A stretch of DNA of 54,373 bases from Gammaproteobacteria bacterium (GCA_021647705.1 JAKIUF010000031.1:1-54373); one strand, 5' to 3'. Shown: positions 42,010-51,810, counted from the stretch's first letter. Numbers and translations: made by a program. The notes: a model not told the origin generated them from the letters alone.

Positions 42010-43004
42010 TTTGATATTTTGTAACAATTTCGGCCCAACTCTTTCGCCAGATAAAGCGCCTTATCCGCCTGTAAAATCAAATCGGAAGGTGAGGCTCCCT
42101 CACACGCCACCCCACTGGTGATCCCCAAGCTCACAGTAATATGATTTGTCACTTCGGAAAACTCATGCAGGATTTTTAACGAGCGAATTTTCTTACAGAG
42201 CTTTTCCGCAAGCTTTTCCGCCCCCTTAATATCAGTATTTGGCAAAACGACAGCAAACTCTTCTCCTCCATAACGGGCAACAAGATCAGCAGGACGATGA
42301 ACCATTTCATCTAACGCAGCAGCAACTTGGCGGAGACAACCATCGCCAGCAAGATGTCCATAATTATCGTTAAACGGTTTGAAAAAATCGATATCAATAA
42401 GGATAAGTGAAAGAGTGCTATTCTCGCGAGCAGAGCGTAAACATTCCTTATCAATAAACTCATCAAAACTGCGGCGATTTGCAATGCCCGTCAAGCCATC
42501 GAGACTACTCAACTTTTGCAATTCGACATTACTTTTTTCCAGCTCAGACTGTAACTCCCGCAAAGCTTTAAAAGCTTCGTCTCTTTGAAGCTGAGTCAAG
42601 TAACTCTTGGAATGCGCACGAATTCTTGCAATCAATTCAATTTTATCGGGCAACTTTACAAGATAATCATTTGCACCCCTCTCAAATGCCAGGCTTTTAT
42701 CTTCCGGGTCTTCTTTCGTTGACAGTACAATGACCGGGATATTTTTTGTTTTTTCATTATTTCGATAAGCATCAACCAAAGCATAGCCATCAATATCAGG
42801 CATAATCAAATCTTGTAAAATAACGGTTGGCTGTAATGCTATCGCTTTTTCCAGCGCCTGATTTGGGTCATTGCAATAATGAAAAATAATATCTGATTCA
42901 TCCACGAGCATACGCCGAATGCCCTCGGTCACCATCATTTGATCATCAATCAATAATACAATCGCAGTAGATTCTGAATTGCTCATTGTATTTTTTTCAT
43001 CCAT
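42000..43004 (-). CDS. wspR: WspR-type response regulator diguanylate cyclase
   Basis: It makes cyclic-di-GMP when its receiver is phosphorylated by the WspE-type kinase. I use the ATG at 43004; a TTG at 43016 would add four residues. The receiver (about 12-130) has [24 protein letters not shown] with the Asp phospho-site, LSTKED and KLPDK. A coiled linker ([20 protein letters not shown]) joins the GGDEF domain (about 170-330), with active-site RYGGEEF. The inhibitory-site motif RPAD stands five residues before it ([14 protein letters not shown]), so product feedback is likely. This matches the P. aeruginosa WspR layout. It is last in the Wsp operon, 52 bases after wspF. Confidence 0.94.
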   Translation of the reverse strand: MDEKNTMSNSESTAIVLLIDDQMMVTEGIRRMLVDESDIIFHYCNDPNQALEKAIALQPTVILQDLIMPDIDGYALVDAYRNNEKTKNIPVIVLSTKEDPEDKSLAFERGANDYLVKLPDKIELIARIRAHSKSYLTQLQRDEAFKALRELQSELEKSNVELQKLSSLDGLTGIANRRSFDEFIDKECLRSARENSTLSLILIDIDFFKPFNDNYGHLAGDGCLRQVAAALDEMVHRPADLVARYGGEEFAVVLPNTDIKGAEKLAEKLCKKIRSLKILHEFSEVTNHITVSLGITSGVACEGASPSDLILQADKALYLAKELGRNCYKISKGN

Positions 43005-43068
43005 ATTGTTTATCAATATAATTTATAGCTATGCCTGTCCCTGTTAACGTCCCACAGAGTGTGTTCCA

Positions 43069-44082
43069 TTAACGTTTTTTTAACAATGCATTGACAACAT
43101 CATCAATCGGTAACACATCTATTGCCGCATCCAGATCAACTGCCGCTTTTGGCATGCCATAAACGGCACAGGTTTCTTCATTCTGTGCAATGGTATACGC
43201 CCCGCTCTGCCGAAGACTCAACATGGACTTGGCACCATCCCTCCCCATTCCAGTCAACAAAATCGCAGTTATCCTCCCCTTCCAATGCTGCTCAAGAGAC
43301 TGCCAAAAAACATCAACTGAAGGTCGATATGGTGTATCACGTGGTATCGGCGAATAATGAAATGTACCATTTTCAGCCAATATCAAATGATTATCTGAGC
43401 CCGCAAGAAAAACAGTCCCAGCTACAGGCCGGTCACCATCACAGGCAATACGCACAGGAATATTCGACAACGTGCTCAACCATTCAGCCAAACCATGGGC
43501 AAATTGTACATCCACATGCTGAACAATAACGATAGGAGAATCAAAATCATCAGGGATAGATTGAAGAATAGTCGCCAATGCTTGCGGGCCCCCTGATGAA
43601 GACCCAATAGCAACCAGTGAACCATTGACTAAAGATACTTTTCTGGGCTGTGCAATATTGAAATGTGATTGAGAACCCAGTGGACCCGGTTGAGTCAGGA
43701 TACTTAACATTGCAATTTTTTTCAGCAATGGTGCCTGCGAACCATACGCATTATTGCCGGTAAGTACGGGAGTATTAATGGCATCAAGCGCCCCACAGCC
43801 CATCGCCTCAAACACCAATGCCGAATTTGTATTCACCGATGAAGTGACCAATAATATTGGGCAAGGCGACATCCGCATAATTTCACGGGTGGTATCAACC
43901 CCGTTCATTCCCGGCATAATAATATCCATTAATACCAAATCAGGGACGTCTTCACGACAAGCATCAATGGCTTCATGTCCATTAAATGCAGTCCAGGCAA
44001 CCTGATGAATCCCAGCACTTTCAATAACGCGTCGCAACCCCTCAATAGCCATTGGCATATCATTGACAATAGCAATCCTCAT
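43069..44082 (-). CDS. wspF: WspF-type CheB methylesterase
   Basis: A 337-residue receiver-methylesterase that demethylates the WspA-type receptor and resets the pathway; loss of WspF is known to lock the system on in pseudomonads. The receiver (1-115) has DMPMAIEG, VLMDIIMPGMNGV and LVTSS. The catalytic domain (about 150-335) shows the Ser in GSSSGGPQALA, the His in VIVQHVDVQFAHGLAEWL and the Asp in LLTGMGRDGAKSM. The ATG overlaps the wspE stop as ATGA, so it is translationally coupled. It is intact, hence no sign of a constitutively active mutant. Confidence 0.95.
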   Translation of the reverse strand: MRIAIVNDMPMAIEGLRRVIESAGIHQVAWTAFNGHEAIDACREDVPDLVLMDIIMPGMNGVDTTREIMRMSPCPILLVTSSVNTNSALVFEAMGCGALDAINTPVLTGNNAYGSQAPLLKKIAMLSILTQPGPLGSQSHFNIAQPRKVSLVNGSLVAIGSSSGGPQALATILQSIPDDFDSPIVIVQHVDVQFAHGLAEWLSTLSNIPVRIACDGDRPVAGTVFLAGSDNHLILAENGTFHYSPIPRDTPYRPSVDVFWQSLEQHWKGRITAILLTGMGRDGAKSMLSLRQSGAYTIAQNEETCAVYGMPKAAVDLDAAIDVLPIDDVVNALLKKR

Positions 44083-46331
44083 TTTTCCGCCACACCGATT
44101 AAATCTTCAACCGCATCAATAAGCGTATCATCATGAAAGCTACCTTTGGTCAAATAATAATCAGCCCCCGCATCCAGACCACGCCGACGATCTTCCGAAC
44201 GATCTTTATAAGAAACAATCATGACGGGTAATGTTTTTAAATGTAAATCCTGCTTGATAGACTTCACCAAATCAATACCATCCATACGTGGCATATCCAC
44301 ATCCGTAATCACCAGGTCGTAAGAAACACGACGCACCGCATTCCAGCCATCCATGCCATCCACTGCCAAGTCAACAAAATATCCTTTCGACAATAAAAGA
44401 TCTTTTTCTACTTCGCGTACAGTTAAAGAGTCATCAACAACCAATATACGTTTACGGCTTGTCTTCAAGTAATTTTCAGCGGCACGATAAACATCAGCTA
44501 AAACACCGTCATTAACCATATAATTGATACTTCTCACCAAATCATCAACATCTAAAATAAATAATGGCTCACCATTTTCCATCAAAGCCACAGAACTTAC
44601 ATTAGGCACCTTTCCTAATCTTTCATCGAGCGCAGAAACAGAAAGCTGTTTCTGATCAATATAACGATCTACAACAACACCATATGTATCCATCCGATCA
44701 CTTAACAACAACACCGTTAATGTATCGTTTGTCGAATCAATTTGCTCAAACCCCAGCACTTCGGCAGCAGAAATAAGTCCAATATTTTCGCCATCCAGTG
44801 CAATAAACTGTCGGCCTTCCATTTCTGTAATATCTTTTGTATTTATTTTTAATATTCTATCCACTTTAGCCAAAGGAAAGGCGTACGGCTCGTTTGATAT
44901 TTCCACTAACAATGCCGATATTACTGACAAAGTCAGCGGCAATTTCAAAATAAATTTAACACCCTTGCCGGGTGAATTATTAATAACCACCGAGCCACCA
45001 AGCTCTTTAACCATGTCCCTTACTACATCCAGACCAACACCCCGGCCAGAAACTTCTGTGACTTCATCCCGCGTAGAAAAATCAGGAAGAAATAAAAACT
45101 CTAATAATTCATCATTGGAAAGGTTTGGCAAAATTTTCCGGGTAACCAGCTTTTTGTTAACCAGTTTTTCACCCAGCATAACCAGGTTTATTCCAGCCCC
45201 ATCATCTGTCACTGATATACGCAACATTCCACCAGCATGAGTGGCCGATAGTTTTATTGTGGCTACTTTTTCTTTTCCTGATGCAGCGCGATCCTCAACA
45301 GACTCAATACCATGGTCAATGGAATTTCGTAATAAATGATTTAATGGGGCTTTGATTTTTTCCAATACATCTCTATCTACCGCACATTGCAGACCATCAA
45401 TTTTCAATACAACTTCTTTATTCAACGAACGTGCAAGATCCCGCACCATACGCTGAAACCCAACAACACCATCCTCAAACGGCCGCATTCTGCTACCAGC
45501 AACTTCACTATAGAGTTTCTTGCAAAGATAACCATTTTTCCGGTCATATTCATCCAATAAAAGCAATTGATCCGATACGTCACGCCGACACTCATCCAGA
45601 CGAAGCAAGGCCGTTTTTTGTATTTCATCACTATTTGAAATATTGTGTTGCACTGATAATTCCCGCCAGGTTTCCAACACCGTAAATAACTCATCCTGAT
45701 GCCGCTTAATCTGAAACAAAGAATCAGAAAAACTTTTTACCTCCCGTGACTCCACCAGAAGCTCGCTGGTCATGCCGAGAATTTTCGACATCCTTTCAGC
45801 ACTAATTCGCAAAAATCGATCAGTTTCTGTAGCGGGAGATTTTATGTCTGTTGTAACATCATCAGCAATTGATATTTGCGGTGTGCTGGCAACCTCTCCT
45901 TCCATTTGTATATTTTTTCCAGCCAGAACGTGTTCGAGAGAAGTGACAATATGATCAACAATAGAACCATTCTCACCCATCCACTTGTCAATATTTTCTT
46001 CATTAATCAATGAAATTGAAATAATGGTATCCACAGCCTTCAGCAAAAGGTCAATGTCATTACTTTGTAAATTTAATTTATTTTTTTGCGCCGAAACAAA
46101 ACAATCTTCCATTACATGCGATATTTTCACAACAGGCTCAACAGACACCATTCTCGCTGCACCTTTAATGGAATGAGATGCACGCATTACAGATTCCAAG
46201 AGTGTGGCTGAGGTGGCATCCTTTTCAAGTGCCAATAAATCTTTACTTAATAATGTTGTTTGCCCTTCGATCTCCATTCGAAAAAGGTCAAACATTGACA
46301 AATCACCCATGCCGCCACTTGATGGACTCAT
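44079..46331 (-). CDS. wspE: WspE-type CheA-receiver hybrid histidine kinase
   Basis: A 750-residue hybrid that phosphorylates WspR and WspF. The Hpt domain holds the phospho-His in MRASHSIKGAARMVS (His near 50). The kinase body has the N-box HLLRNSIDHGIESVEDRA, VTDDGAGINL and GRGVGLDVVRDMVKELGG. A CheW-like domain (about 470-610) and a C-terminal receiver (ILVVDDSLTVREVEKDLLLSKG; VITDVDMPRMDGIDL; VSYKDR) follow. No CheY-binding P2 domain is evident, as in WspE. It overlaps wspD by four bases upstream and wspF by four downstream. Confidence 0.95.
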   Translation of the reverse strand: MSPSSGGMGDLSMFDLFRMEIEGQTTLLSKDLLALEKDATSATLLESVMRASHSIKGAARMVSVEPVVKISHVMEDCFVSAQKNKLNLQSNDIDLLLKAVDTIISISLINEENIDKWMGENGSIVDHIVTSLEHVLAGKNIQMEGEVASTPQISIADDVTTDIKSPATETDRFLRISAERMSKILGMTSELLVESREVKSFSDSLFQIKRHQDELFTVLETWRELSVQHNISNSDEIQKTALLRLDECRRDVSDQLLLLDEYDRKNGYLCKKLYSEVAGSRMRPFEDGVVGFQRMVRDLARSLNKEVVLKIDGLQCAVDRDVLEKIKAPLNHLLRNSIDHGIESVEDRAASGKEKVATIKLSATHAGGMLRISVTDDGAGINLVMLGEKLVNKKLVTRKILPNLSNDELLEFLFLPDFSTRDEVTEVSGRGVGLDVVRDMVKELGGSVVINNSPGKGVKFILKLPLTLSVISALLVEISNEPYAFPLAKVDRILKINTKDITEMEGRQFIALDGENIGLISAAEVLGFEQIDSTNDTLTVLLLSDRMDTYGVVVDRYIDQKQLSVSALDERLGKVPNVSSVALMENGEPLFILDVDDLVRSINYMVNDGVLADVYRAAENYLKTSRKRILVVDDSLTVREVEKDLLLSKGYFVDLAVDGMDGWNAVRRVSYDLVITDVDMPRMDGIDLVKSIKQDLHLKTLPVMIVSYKDRSEDRRRGLDAGADYYLTKGSFHDDTLIDAVEDLIGVAEK

Positions 46332-47017
46332 AATACAGCCTCTTCAAGTTTATCCTGAAATTTACTGATATTAAAAATAGCAATTTGATGATTAAACTTA
46401 TTTATTGTCCCCAATAATAAAGATGCATTAATATCATTTAGCGTGGAAGGAACGGGAAGCAAATCAGAATCGCCATATAAATATAACCCTTTCACTTCAT
46501 CAACTAAAAAAACATAATCTTTTTCATCTAGCTCAATCACTACTAACCTTTTAGGTTTATGCTTATCTTCTTTATTAGTAGCATTGACCACATTACTTAA
46601 CCCCAACAATTCACTTAATGAATAACATACTTTTATTTCACCATTGATATTTACAATACCGGATATAAAATAATTCATATTTCTGGGAATGCGGTGAACA
46701 GTTCGCTCAGTTGCTATTTCATCAAGGACAGCCGCAGGTAACGCAAACCACTCATGGTCAACACGAAATATCAGTACACTATTATTTCTGGAGCTGTCAA
46801 AAACTTCCTTTGCTGAAATTTCTTTTCGCCACTGGGACAAATACCCAGGGGGCGCTACTCGTTCAAACACAGAGTGTCCACCCTTTAAAAAAACTGGGCA
46901 ATTTCTACAGTGAACGTATTCTTCTAATTTCTCACATTTTCTTCGCGAACGGCTCCACACACCAATAGTATTCCAACAATTAGTAATATGTGGCGATGTT
47001 TTATTTTTTTTAGCCAT
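46328..47017 (-). CDS. wspD: WspD-type CheW coupling protein
   Basis: A 229-residue CheW-like protein that links the receptor to the kinase. The N-terminal Cys-rich head (NCWNTIGVWSRSRRKCEKLEEYVHCRNCPVFLKGGHSVFERVAPPGYLSQWRKEI) is the WspD hallmark. The CheW fold follows (VLIFRVDHEWFALPAAVLDEIATERTVHRIPRNMNYFISGIVNINGEIKVCYSLSELL). It is separated from wspC by two bases and overlaps wspE by four. The four cysteines in the head could bind a metal, but this is not shown. Confidence 0.92.
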   Translation of the reverse strand: MAKKNKTSPHITNCWNTIGVWSRSRRKCEKLEEYVHCRNCPVFLKGGHSVFERVAPPGYLSQWRKEISAKEVFDSSRNNSVLIFRVDHEWFALPAAVLDEIATERTVHRIPRNMNYFISGIVNINGEIKVCYSLSELLGLSNVVNATNKEDKHKPKRLVVIELDEKDYVFLVDEVKGLYLYGDSDLLPVPSTLNDINASLLLGTINKFNHQIAIFNISKFQDKLEEAVL

Positions 47018-47019
47018 GA

Positions 47020-48318
47020 TTATGAATTACGGTTCCGTGCTTTTTGTTCACGCCGACGCAATGATTTTGCACTATCATTATCACCCCGTTTTTCTGCCAA
47101 AACAGCAGATAATTCCAATGCCTTGTGATGACCAGGTGATAAATAAATTGCCTTCCTAAGAAGTTCTTCAGCTTCATCATTATTGCCATGTAAAGCGCTA
47201 ATCACCCCCAAATAATAATATGCTTCTGAATTTTCAGGCTGTTTTTTCAAGGATTTTTTGCACAACTGGGATGCCTCAACCAAGTTATTTCCATCTATTA
47301 ACGAGTTTATTTTATAAAATACGTTATCATTTTTTGTTTCATTATTATTATAATTTTCCATCAATCTATTTTTTGGATCATTAATCTTCTTTGATAATTC
47401 AATATCTTTTTTGGTAACCTCAACCAACTGATCATAAATATCCTTAAGTTTATTCACCGGATGCTCACTCAATTGAGCAGAAGATTTCACAAAATTCCTT
47501 GCTATTTTTTTACGGAAAGAAAATGCCTTGGCCACACGAATTTTAGAAAAATTATCTTTATCAATCTGCCCTGACTCTGCATGACCAACAAACAATAACC
47601 CTCCACACTTCAGCATTGTTGATAATTTATTCAATACTTTTTGTTGTGTTTCACGATCAAAATAAATCAATAAATTACGGCAAAATATTATATCGTAATA
47701 CTCATCCATAGGACTTATTGAGTCAGTGACTATATTGCCTCTCTGGAAAGACACACAATCACGAATATTTTGCACCAGTTGAAATCCTGTCTTCACCGGA
47801 TTAAAATATTTATTCTGGAAATCCATTCCTTTCTCTCTAAAAGAATGCTTTCCATAAATAGCACGTTGGGATTTTTTCAGGGCTTGTTTGCTAATATCAA
47901 TGGCATCAATCAAAAAGTCATCACCTTTCAAACCCGCCTCACTAAGCATCATCGCAATGGAATATGGCTCTTCACCACTCGAGCATGGGATACTTAATAT
48001 TCTAAGAGGGCTTGGGTATTGGTTATTATATTTTTTTGATTTTTCGAAATTCACATGGCTTTTTAGTGCATTATCACGCAGCATTTCAAATGGTGTAATA
48101 TTCCGAAAAAACCATGTTTCAGGAACAACAATTTCTTCAATTAATTCATCCAATTCCAGCTTGTCTTTTTTTACTAATTTGTAATATTCGCTAGCATTAC
48201 CACAAGTTGTTGCATGCATTCGGTGACTTATTGCTCTATCAACACTTGATTCTCCTACAGTATCAACATGTAAACCAATAACTTTATGCAACAAGTTTTT
48301 GATATGAACAAATGCCAT
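47020..48318 (-). CDS. wspC: WspC-type CheR methyltransferase with C-terminal TPRs
   Basis: A 432-residue receptor methyltransferase, the counterpart of WspF. The CheR catalytic part (about 5-270) has LRILSIPCSSGEEPYSIAMML (SAM loop) and YDIIFCRNLLIYFDRETQ. An Asn/Lys-rich linker follows, then two TPR-like repeats (NNLVEASQLCKKSLKKQPENSEAYYYLGVISALHGNNDEAEELLRKAIYLSPGHHKALELSAVLAEKRG), the feature that marks WspC/FrzF-type CheRs. Its ATG overlaps the wspB stop by one base (TAATG). The base composition is more AT-rich than in its neighbours. Confidence 0.94.
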   Translation of the reverse strand: MAFVHIKNLLHKVIGLHVDTVGESSVDRAISHRMHATTCGNASEYYKLVKKDKLELDELIEEIVVPETWFFRNITPFEMLRDNALKSHVNFEKSKKYNNQYPSPLRILSIPCSSGEEPYSIAMMLSEAGLKGDDFLIDAIDISKQALKKSQRAIYGKHSFREKGMDFQNKYFNPVKTGFQLVQNIRDCVSFQRGNIVTDSISPMDEYYDIIFCRNLLIYFDRETQQKVLNKLSTMLKCGGLLFVGHAESGQIDKDNFSKIRVAKAFSFRKKIARNFVKSSAQLSEHPVNKLKDIYDQLVEVTKKDIELSKKINDPKNRLMENYNNNETKNDNVFYKINSLIDGNNLVEASQLCKKSLKKQPENSEAYYYLGVISALHGNNDEAEELLRKAIYLSPGHHKALELSAVLAEKRGDNDSAKSLRRREQKARNRNS

Positions 48319-48794
48319 TACGGTATTGTCTCACTGGCGAACGTTTCAGCTTGCTGAAAAAACCTTTTATCCAGTTTATCAAATATATCCTCGATTGAAA
48401 TTTTTGTTACCAATTCTCCCTGATATTCTATAATTGGCCCATTCGTAGGTCCATCAGGATTCCTCATTGCCGTAGGGTTATATAAACTTTCATCAACAGT
48501 GATCATTTCAGTCGCTTTTTCAACCATGAAACCCATCGTCATTGATTTCCCTGAACCTTCCCCTCTGTTCACCAAAATTATCCTTGTACTTAGTTTTTTC
48601 CGACACGCTCGATTCAATAACAAATAACAAATATCAATCACTGGTACCTGGCTACCATGGTAATTCATCAGCCCTGCTGCATAATTTGGTAACATTGGCA
48701 CTATTTTTAGCTGCACAACAGGAACAATTTCAACAATATCTTTTACCGAGATGACATAACGGTCCTCATCAACAAAAAATTGGGCATATAGCAC
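48318..48794 (-). CDS. wspB: WspB-type CheW coupling protein
   Basis: A 158-residue CheW-fold protein. It has MLYAQFFVDEDRYVISVKDIVEIVPVVQLKIVPMLPNYAAGLMNYHGSQVPVIDICYLLLNRAC, the standard barrel start, and TMGFMVEKATEMITVDESLYNP. It joins the WspA-type receptor and the WspE-type kinase. It lies 21 bases after wspA and is followed without gap by wspC. Confidence 0.93.
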   Translation of the reverse strand: MLYAQFFVDEDRYVISVKDIVEIVPVVQLKIVPMLPNYAAGLMNYHGSQVPVIDICYLLLNRACRKKLSTRIILVNRGEGSGKSMTMGFMVEKATEMITVDESLYNPTAMRNPDGPTNGPIIEYQGELVTKISIEDIFDKLDKRFFQQAETFASETIP

Positions 48795-48815
48795 GTTATT
48801 TACCTTATTACGTGG

Positions 48816-50801
48816 TTAACTGACACGAAATTTTGAAACACCGCTTTGTAACAGTTGTGCAGCTTCATTCAATAAATCAATTGCTGATGTGGAATGGTGA
48901 ATTGATTCTACCGACTGCTGTGCCGACTCATTCAATTGCACCATAGCCTCGGTAATCTGCTGTGCGCCCTGTGCCTGAAAATGCATACCTTGCTGTACAT
49001 TTTCAAATCGCGGGGTAAACTCCTGCACTTGCTCAATAATTTCTGCAAGTTGTGAAGACACCTGGTTCACATCTTCAGCGCTGCTACGCACTTGATCTGT
49101 AAATTTCTCCATACTCAACACACCCGATGATACTGCCATCTGCATTTCTTTTACCATTTGCTCGATATCCAATGTTGCTACTGCGGTTTGATCCGCCAGA
49201 CGACGAACCTCTGTCGCCACCACAGAGAAACCCAGACCATATTCACCCGCTTTTTCGGCTTCTATTGCCGCATTTAATGATAAAAGGTTTGTCTGATCAG
49301 CAACCTTGGTAATGGTAGTCACCACACTGTTAATATTTTTCGCTTTGTCATTCAGCACCTCAAACCGGGAAGCAATCGATTTTGCAGCCTCAACAATTTG
49401 CTGCATGGTTGATTCCATACGCCCAAGGTCTTCATGACCACTGGCTGCTGACGAGCGCGTGCGATCTGCCACTTTAGCAACCTCGTCCATGGTATTGGTC
49501 AATTCTTTTGTGGTAGCCGATATCTCAGTTGCTGTTGTCACGATTTCATTGGTTGTCGCCGCCTGTTCCGCAATAGTCGCTTCTTGCTGCTTTGCCGTTG
49601 CCGCAATTTCTGTTGCGGATGACGTTACTTGAATACCTGAACGTTGCACTTGTGCTACCAATGTATTCAAGCTTGTCAACATAACCTGCACACCCTCTGC
49701 CAACTTACCGATGGCATCATCACCACGCACATCAACTACACCGGTTAAATTACCTTGCGCAGCCATGGTGACCACATGCAGAATGGCATCCACTTTTTTC
49801 TCTAAAACTTCAACTTCTTCCTGTTTCTGTTCTGTTGACCGGGCAATAAAATTGGTCATTATCTGCAAACTTTCGGCAAGCTCACCTATCGCACCTTCAC
49901 CATGCAGGTCAATTTTTACATTAAAATCTCCCTCTGCCACCTGATTAACCGCCGACAATAATTGGTCAACCTTCTTGCGAAGGTCTTCAGCAACCTGACT
50001 TTCTCTGTCTACTGCTGCATTCACATTATCGGCCATGGTATTAAAGGCTTTTTTCATTTGGCCAATTTCATCGTCACGATCAACCGTTGCACGAATGTCC
50101 GTATCTCCCTGCGCCCGTTTAACCAATACATTATTCAAACTAGCCAGTGGCTTCACTATCCATATTTTCAATAACGCATTAATCACCAAAAGACCAACAA
50201 AGAAAAACCCGACATTAAATAAAACAGTTACCCAGAATTCACGCGCCACAGCTTCGTCAATATCTGACAGCGAATAACCAATACGAATGGCACCATTTAT
50301 TGCGCCACTGGATACATTATGGCAATTTAGACAATTCACCCCACGCGTATTTTCCGTTGCTTTAAATGGAGTAATCACGATCATCATGCGCTCACCAAAA
50401 CGCTTTTCAATGCGGATAATTTCCTCACCCGACAGTGCCCGCTTATCCAGTTCATCCAGCGGTACCTCATCCGCATAACCAGGGCCAAATTGTGTAATGA
50501 CGGGCTGTCCGCGAATGACACGAGCTTCCAGTATTTGTGTCCTGGCCAACATTTTGTCACGCAAGATACTACGCTGATCCATCGTGCCCGTGAGCATCAT
50601 CGTATTCAGACTATCGAAATACAGTGTCGTCATTTCTTTCACCTGACTTTCTGCCATTTCCATCAGTCTTTTTCGCTCATGGGTCACCGCGGCAGTTGTC
50701 ACCAGAACCAGCATTGCCAAAAAAACCAGAGCAATTGTCAAATTGACTTTAGTTCGTAATGAATACTGACCGGCAAAGCTCATGGATTTATGTGTGCTCA
50801 T
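48816..50801 (-). CDS. wspA: WspA-type chemoreceptor with a periplasmic CxxCH heme motif
   Basis: A 661-residue methyl-accepting protein, first in the Wsp operon. It has a first membrane helix (LTIALVFLAMLVLVTTAAV, about 21-39), a periplasmic domain of about 150 residues and a second helix (LFNVGFFFVGLLVINALL, about 194-211). HAMP-type repeats follow (WIVKPLASLNNVLVKRAQGDTDIRATVDRDDEIGQMKKAFNTMADNV and two more). The long signalling hairpin carries the tip VTTITKVADQTNLLSLNAAIEAEKAGEYGLGFSVVATEVRRLADQTA. The periplasmic domain contains GVNCLNCHN (Cys157, Cys160, His161), a c-type heme attachment site, preceded by a PAS/DUF3365-like fold (ILEARVIRGQPVITQFGPG). P. aeruginosa WspA, as I know it, lacks this. 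Confidence 0.93.
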   Translation of the reverse strand: MSTHKSMSFAGQYSLRTKVNLTIALVFLAMLVLVTTAAVTHERKRLMEMAESQVKEMTTLYFDSLNTMMLTGTMDQRSILRDKMLARTQILEARVIRGQPVITQFGPGYADEVPLDELDKRALSGEEIIRIEKRFGERMMIVITPFKATENTRGVNCLNCHNVSSGAINGAIRIGYSLSDIDEAVAREFWVTVLFNVGFFFVGLLVINALLKIWIVKPLASLNNVLVKRAQGDTDIRATVDRDDEIGQMKKAFNTMADNVNAAVDRESQVAEDLRKKVDQLLSAVNQVAEGDFNVKIDLHGEGAIGELAESLQIMTNFIARSTEQKQEEVEVLEKKVDAILHVVTMAAQGNLTGVVDVRGDDAIGKLAEGVQVMLTSLNTLVAQVQRSGIQVTSSATEIAATAKQQEATIAEQAATTNEIVTTATEISATTKELTNTMDEVAKVADRTRSSAASGHEDLGRMESTMQQIVEAAKSIASRFEVLNDKAKNINSVVTTITKVADQTNLLSLNAAIEAEKAGEYGLGFSVVATEVRRLADQTAVATLDIEQMVKEMQMAVSSGVLSMEKFTDQVRSSAEDVNQVSSQLAEIIEQVQEFTPRFENVQQGMHFQAQGAQQITEAMVQLNESAQQSVESIHHSTSAIDLLNEAAQLLQSGVSKFRVS

Positions 50802-51130
50802 TAAATTTTCCCGTGTTTTTTATCTGTTTTTCTGCTCAAAAAACCCCAACTCATTATTTCCAACCTGAAAATTTCTTTCCAGCGAACAATACAACCCACA
50901 ACACACCCGCATAACCATTTGATTTATTTAATTTTTATACAGGCACCGCAATATAAGCCATGCACTGGCAGACAAAGAGATTGACAACTGATTAAGGCGG
51001 TAAAGAAGGGGAAAACTTTAGTACTCCCAATACCTTGGGAAAGGCAATAGGCTCTCTGCCATTTACAGGGCAAGCCGCATTAGAAAGCAAGAAAGGTGGG
51101 GGATTTATGTCGGCAGAGGGTTCTTGTCTA
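50802..51130. other. Intergenic region upstream of the Wsp operon
   Basis: About 330 bases with no protein-like frame. It must hold the wspA promoter; I see no strong sigma-70 or sigma-54 signature. Confidence 0.4.
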
Positions 51131-51510
51131 CATTTGTTAGAAAACTGTCTTTTGAGCCAGCGCTGGCCAGTCGTTCGGTAAATTACCTAGTTTTTGACAT
51201 TGCGCCAAGAGCCTGAAAGATCTCCGGTTATAGTGCTCAACTGTACCCAGGCGACCCCGTTATTCAATCTCCAGCCTGTACAGAATCGTCGATAGCCTAT
51301 CCGGTATCGCCCTAGCCTTATCATCACGTACCGCCTGGTTGGCCCATTCCAACCGATCGAGATTACCCGAAGATGAAACATTTAAAGGCTCTGACTCGAA
51401 TACGGCTTCTTTAAGGCAATATATTCATAGGTATCAATAGCTTGTAAAGTGAGTTTCGATTTTTTAACAAATGCAAAAACACTATTTCTATAGGATCTAA
51501 AACATCAAAC
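51130..51510 (-). pseudogene. Decayed protein-coding remnant of unknown family
   Basis: On the minus strand, protein-like stretches occur in different frames: RSYRNSVFAFVKKSKLTLQ then AIDTYEYIALK (from about 51500 to 51420). After a one-base shift comes EAVFESEPLNVSS then RLEWANQAVRDDKARAIPDRLSTILYRLEIE, to a TAA at 51260-51262. Beyond the stop the same frame goes on as GTVEHYNRRSFRLLAQCQK and NDWPALAQKTVF. The frameshift and in-frame stop indicate a broken gene. I do not recognise the family. Its position beside intron and IS sequences suggests a mobile-DNA remnant. Confidence 0.35.
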
Positions 51511-51654
51511 GGACACTTAGCAATGACGTTTAACCACACAGCAATGCCCACAACTTGTTGATAGTATTAAATAAACCCTCAAAGAAACAGTATTCGGCTC
51601 TACCCTCTTAAATGACTCTTTTGACAAACTGGCGATAGTGTTGCTCTATATGGA

Positions 51655-51770
51655 TGGCTGGGTCAGATTCAATCAAGTTTTGAGGGCTTTAGCCGTATGA
51701 TGGAAACTATCATGTACGGTTCTTTAAGTAGGGGCTAAGGGCCGCGAGACCCTTAGCTACCCGGCGTAGC
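51655..51770 (+). mobile_element. 3' end of a group II intron (domains V and VI), RT not present
   Basis: The segment 51690-51723 has the domain V signature: AGCCGTA pairing with TACGGTT around a TGAT..ATCA hairpin with a GAAA loop and a two-base bulge, including the AGC triad. Directly after it, a CTAAGGG..CCCTTAG hairpin (about 51735-51760) ending in GCTACCCGGC fits domain VI with a bulged A near the end. No reverse transcriptase frame lies upstream in the window, so this is a truncated remnant whose 3' boundary would be near 51769. The lipoprotein gene starts about 40 bases further. Confidence 0.7.
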
Positions 51771-51810
51771 AAGCAGCCACCGGTTTACTCTCGCGCAAGT
51801 GGGTCATTCA

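Noticed and set aside
51187-51381. Intact 64-codon minus-strand gene
   Set aside because: The other frames of the same DNA look more protein-like and are interrupted, so the region is better read as a decayed gene.
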